Origin: Sphagnum compactum
Lineage: Eukaryota; Bryophyta; Sphagnopsida; Sphagnales
DNA: 64,000 nt
Assembly: GCA_965153455.1 (NCBI GenBank)
Contig: OZ234502.1
Coordinates: 8,897,495-8,961,494 of the forward strand
Direction: 5' to 3'
Shown here: positions 61,060-64,000 of the stretch, one piece after another
How the letters are laid out: each line of letters starts with the position of its first letter
Numbering within the stretch: position 1 is the first letter of the stretch
The notes under the pieces: model-generated
What the model was told of the DNA's origin: nothing
Database searches by the model: none
The model's input: the letters and a program-made list of their open reading frames with translations, nothing else
Program-made: the position numbers and the translations under genes

Positions 61060-62599
61060 TCAAAAAAGACAAAGCAAATGGGGAGGACACAACCTATGCA
61101 CCCGAAACCACCTTGATCCCACCCAAATGGGGCACACTTGCGATGGCACCACCCATAACAAAAACACATGTTAAGCACCAAGGTCAAGGCCTAAACCGAA
61201 CACAAAAATTGAAAAACATAGACTTGGACCTAGTTGCCACACCTCCATGGACCATGGAATTCATGGCAACATTGGTGGAAGTGACTATGGAGAAAACCAA
61301 AATTGAGATTTAAGACATTTCAAGGCTTGCGAAATACATCAAGATCCCCTTGGTTGACTTGAATAATCCAAACAGGACATTCGTCTTCCACAAGATAACA
61401 TACTTGGGCCTCCCCAACCAATGTCATAAATGCCAACAAATTGGGCACATAATGTGCACATGTCCCAACAACAAAACACTTGGAGACCACAAATACACAA
61501 AACCAACACGACCATAATTGACATTCGAAAGGTTAATTTGGGCAAATCGAGCCAATAACACCATTTGGCGCACATTAAACCCCTTTCAGCACCAAAATAA
61601 TACACAATTAAACAAAGTACCAAGGCATTCACGGCCACCCAACGAAATCCAAGAAATAATCATTGCCAGTCTTTAAGGAGAGCGCCACAAAGGCAACCCA
61701 CCGCACTTGGGTGAATCCCAATCACATAACAAAGGACTTGAAGACCTCAACCCCTTTCAATGCATGACAAAAAAATACCCAAACATCACTCCATTGAATC
61801 ACACCACACCCACATGCAACTTGCGACATACGTGGCATAAACAACAAATTGAGTTGAATCACAAGGCAAATGAGAAGACAACAAACTTATGAGGAAATCC
61901 AAACGGACATTGGAAGTGTCAAAGCCTCCCCAACCTTTTTTTAAACATTCAGATTCACACGAAAGGACAACACCAACCTCCCACCTAAGGTGAAGCTAAG
62001 GGCACACATTTAACCAGTCTTCATCAAGGACATGGATTCGCATTAGGTAGTTTTCAAGAATACCAATAACGATCTCCCATGCTTGCTACTCAAGGGTTGC
62101 TTCAAGGGATATGTGAACTTCATTCGAGGACCGTGAGCACAACTCCCAATGTTAAATCTTTCAAAGATTCGACACAACCTCAGAAGTTGGATTTTTCAAA
62201 GATTCATCAAAGCCCACAAATTGGGCAAACATCAGGTGGGTATGAAAACCCAAATTCTGTGGCCGAGAATGCATAATCCTTGCATTCATCCTAGCCTCCA
62301 ATGCATAACTTCAAAGAAAAACCAATTAGTTCAATTGTCATTGCTTCAAACTTGCAAGTTGGACACCTTAGATAACTTGGTCCCCTACATAACCCTTGTG
62401 CATAATGTTTTCTTGAACCAGCTCAACAAGAGTCAAAAAGGGACCCAATAAGAAAACTAACAATGAATGTGGATGCTTCGTTGCAAACAATGTGCAAAAG
62501 GAGGTTAATTGAGAACTCCAACGTAAATAACCAAAACAAACTAGAACCATCCCCCCCACCCCCCACTAGCCATGAGATTGATTAGTAAACAAGCACCGT
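61060..62599 (+). pseudogene. LINE ORF1-like region with CCHC zinc knuckle, decayed
   Basis: The plus strand reads DISRLAKYIKIPLVDLNNPN, then RTFVFHKITYLGLPNQCHKC and QQIGHIMCTCPNNK. The knuckle is C-x2-C-x4-H-x4-C, complete. Upstream are fragments LPWTMEFMATLVEV-like in a broken frame, and downstream a Pro/Asn/Thr-rich tail to about 62,450. This is the usual ORF1 arrangement of plant L1-type LINEs, a nucleic-acid-binding protein ahead of the endonuclease/RT frame. Stops and frame changes show it is not functional. This region is less AT-rich than its surroundings. Confidence 0.68.
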
Positions 62600-64000
62600 T
62601 CATAAGTTTTAGATGAATAAGCACCAAATCGGATTAACATCCTTCAACATTTGAGGCCTTGATTGGAATAGGAGGAAGGTGAAACTAAAAAGGCTCAAAC
62701 TCTAGCTAAAACGCTCTCTTAATTCACCATAAAGCTTGTTTTTATAAGAACACCACCTTGACACCACGAAATGTTGGAACTTAGTAGTTCACCTTGAATA
62801 CAAAGGAGGAACCGCCCTATGGAACCCCAAAATTTGAATGGAAGCCACACAATTCTCAATGGTGGGCACTACCGTTTTGGTCGCCCCAAGCCTTACTCTG
62901 CAAATCTAGGACCAAGGCACGTTGAGGGAAGGATATGTCTAGTTCCTCATACTACAACTCACCCAAAGCAAAACTTTAGGCATTTTTAATGTCTATGCCA
63001 CACTCACGTCTTTGGAATGCAAGCACATGTGGCTCGAGTTGGCTAAATGCATACCAACAACATACCACTAAATCCTAGTCGACAATTTCAATATGAGAGA
63101 CCAAGCCATGGCAAAGGACTTTTAAACCAACAAGAGCATGCAACACAAATAAATATCTACATGGTAATAACTCACCATCACCTTAAGTGTGAAGGACGTC
63201 TAACATTTGGATTCCTTCCACAATTTGTTTTTGAAACACACTTTTGACAATGGGCACAAAGGCACCCAAGCAGCCCTCTCCCGCATCGACCGTTTCTATA
63301 TTTCACTCGGCCTTGACAAAAAAAACGGCACCATAAAAATAACAACCTCAATGAAGTAATTCTCAAATCATTCACCTATCCTTTTATGGATTCATTTAGA
63401 TTTCCTTATGAAACCTCCAACCAAGGTTTTCTTTGACATCACAATGTTCAAATTGGTCTTTACCACCAAATTAAGATGGTGAAGGCATGGCAAGAGGCCT
63501 TCTCCGAACTTGAGGGTCAAAAGGTAGCCATCACCTTCCTGATGACCATCAAACAAATTGTGGGATGCAATGTGCGCATCACTAAAGAAAAATGAAAATG
63601 CAAACATGAAGTGTTTAGGGGGCAAATTAAGAAAGTCACCCTTGCGGAAGCCTTTTTCCAAGCAAACCCACACAATGAAAACATTCGATACACATTTTTT
63701 GTTACATAAACAATCAAAGCAAATTGAATGAAGGAGGACCTAGATGAGCAATCTTAAGAGGGCAAAGCAAGATGGGTTCATTTTGGTGACATCTGTTTGT
63801 GCACATTTTTCCAATTTCATTAGACCAAAACAAAGAAAGCCTCCATGCAAAGCTTAACTAACGGGACTAGGAGTTGAACATTCAAGATGAACAAAAAAAT
63901 GTGTCATGACATTTTATCAAACTCTTTACCAAAAAGACTTAGCCACCTCGGAGGTCTTGAACACCTAAGAAGAATGTTAGGCAAATGTCTCACGTAAGGT
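62600..64000 (+). pseudogene. LINE ORF2, endonuclease region, decayed and cut by the window edge
   Basis: The plus strand reads TSFNI, stop, GLDWNRRKVKLKRLK, then a stop followed by EHHLDT (the catalytic Glu of the usual LQEHH motif, with the Gln codon now TAA). Next come GTALWNPKI, VGTTVLVAPSL, LQLTQSKTLGIFNVYATLTS, ILVDNFNM, ALSRIDRFYISLGLD and FSNHSPILLWIHLD. This is an apurinic-type endonuclease domain (exonuclease-endonuclease-phosphatase superfamily) of L1-like LINEs. Two catalytic motifs are damaged: GDFN is DNFN and SDH is SNH. Helical linker sequence follows to the edge; the reverse transcriptase, if present, lies beyond 64,000. Confidence 0.78.

Noticed and set aside
60900-61187. 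95-codon minus-strand frame
   Set aside because: Largely YLPTYLPTY strings from the GGTA microsatellite; the remainder is antisense to the LINE ORF1 region.

Overview
The window looks like nuclear DNA of a large, AT-rich land-plant genome, most likely a non-flowering lineage (moss, liverwort, fern or lycophyte; I cannot decide which). The reasons are GT-AG introns, interstitial repeats of the plant telomere motif (TTTAGGG/CCCTAAA), a fragment resembling the plant invertase/pectin-methylesterase-inhibitor domain, and decayed hAT-like, PIF/Harbinger-like, LINE and LTR-retrotransposon sequence everywhere. No prokaryotic gene organisation, CRISPR array or rRNA was seen. Most of the 64 kb is non-coding.

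The only substantial intact coding sequence is a pair of paralogous minus-strand genes in two copies of one 5.5-6.5 kb segment: block A (about 14,341-19,858) and block B (about 43,836-50,286). Each encodes a helical N-terminal region, a complete Ser/Thr-Tyr-type protein kinase domain, and then, across three conserved introns, a C-terminal domain of about 170-205 residues that I do not recognise. The kinase resembles, as far as I can recall, the kinase modules of bryophyte kinase-NBS-LRR-type proteins, but no NB-ARC or LRR follows. Copy B has the full C-terminal domain. Copy A has lost about 0.6 kb at the 3' end and its putative first-exon start codon. A 1.66 kb inverted duplicate of the 5' half of copy A lies at 11,521-13,183, so the A locus has the form of a long hairpin. 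A third copy of the distal upstream block at bases 1-255 suggests another family member just left of the window.

Region by region: 1-5,640 upstream-block fragment, 78-bp tandem repeat, a roughly 45-bp minisatellite, and a hAT-like (ZNF862-like) transposase pseudogene on the minus strand. 8,910-11,073 long-terminal-inverted-repeat element. 11,521-19,858 kinase locus A with its inverted duplicate. 19,917-24,346 a small TIR element, then two head-to-head elements with matching ends but different interiors, one carrying a signal-peptide plus PMEI-like exon. 29,488-33,240 polypurine tract, then a PIF/Harbinger transposase pseudogene split in two by 1.58 kb of degenerate telomere-like repeats. 33,520-36,690 degenerate short repeats and homopolymer-C tracts. 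36,930-38,190 3' end of a decayed LINE. 38,650-40,160 152-bp tandem array and a dispersed repeat. 41,150-41,730 decayed gag fragment. 43,836-51,070 kinase locus B with a 344-bp tandem duplication upstream. 51,071-61,050 mostly featureless AT-rich DNA with GGTA and TTTAGG-like repeats. 61,060-64,000 5' half of another decayed LINE running off the right edge.

All identifications are from reading translated sequence by eye; no database search was run.
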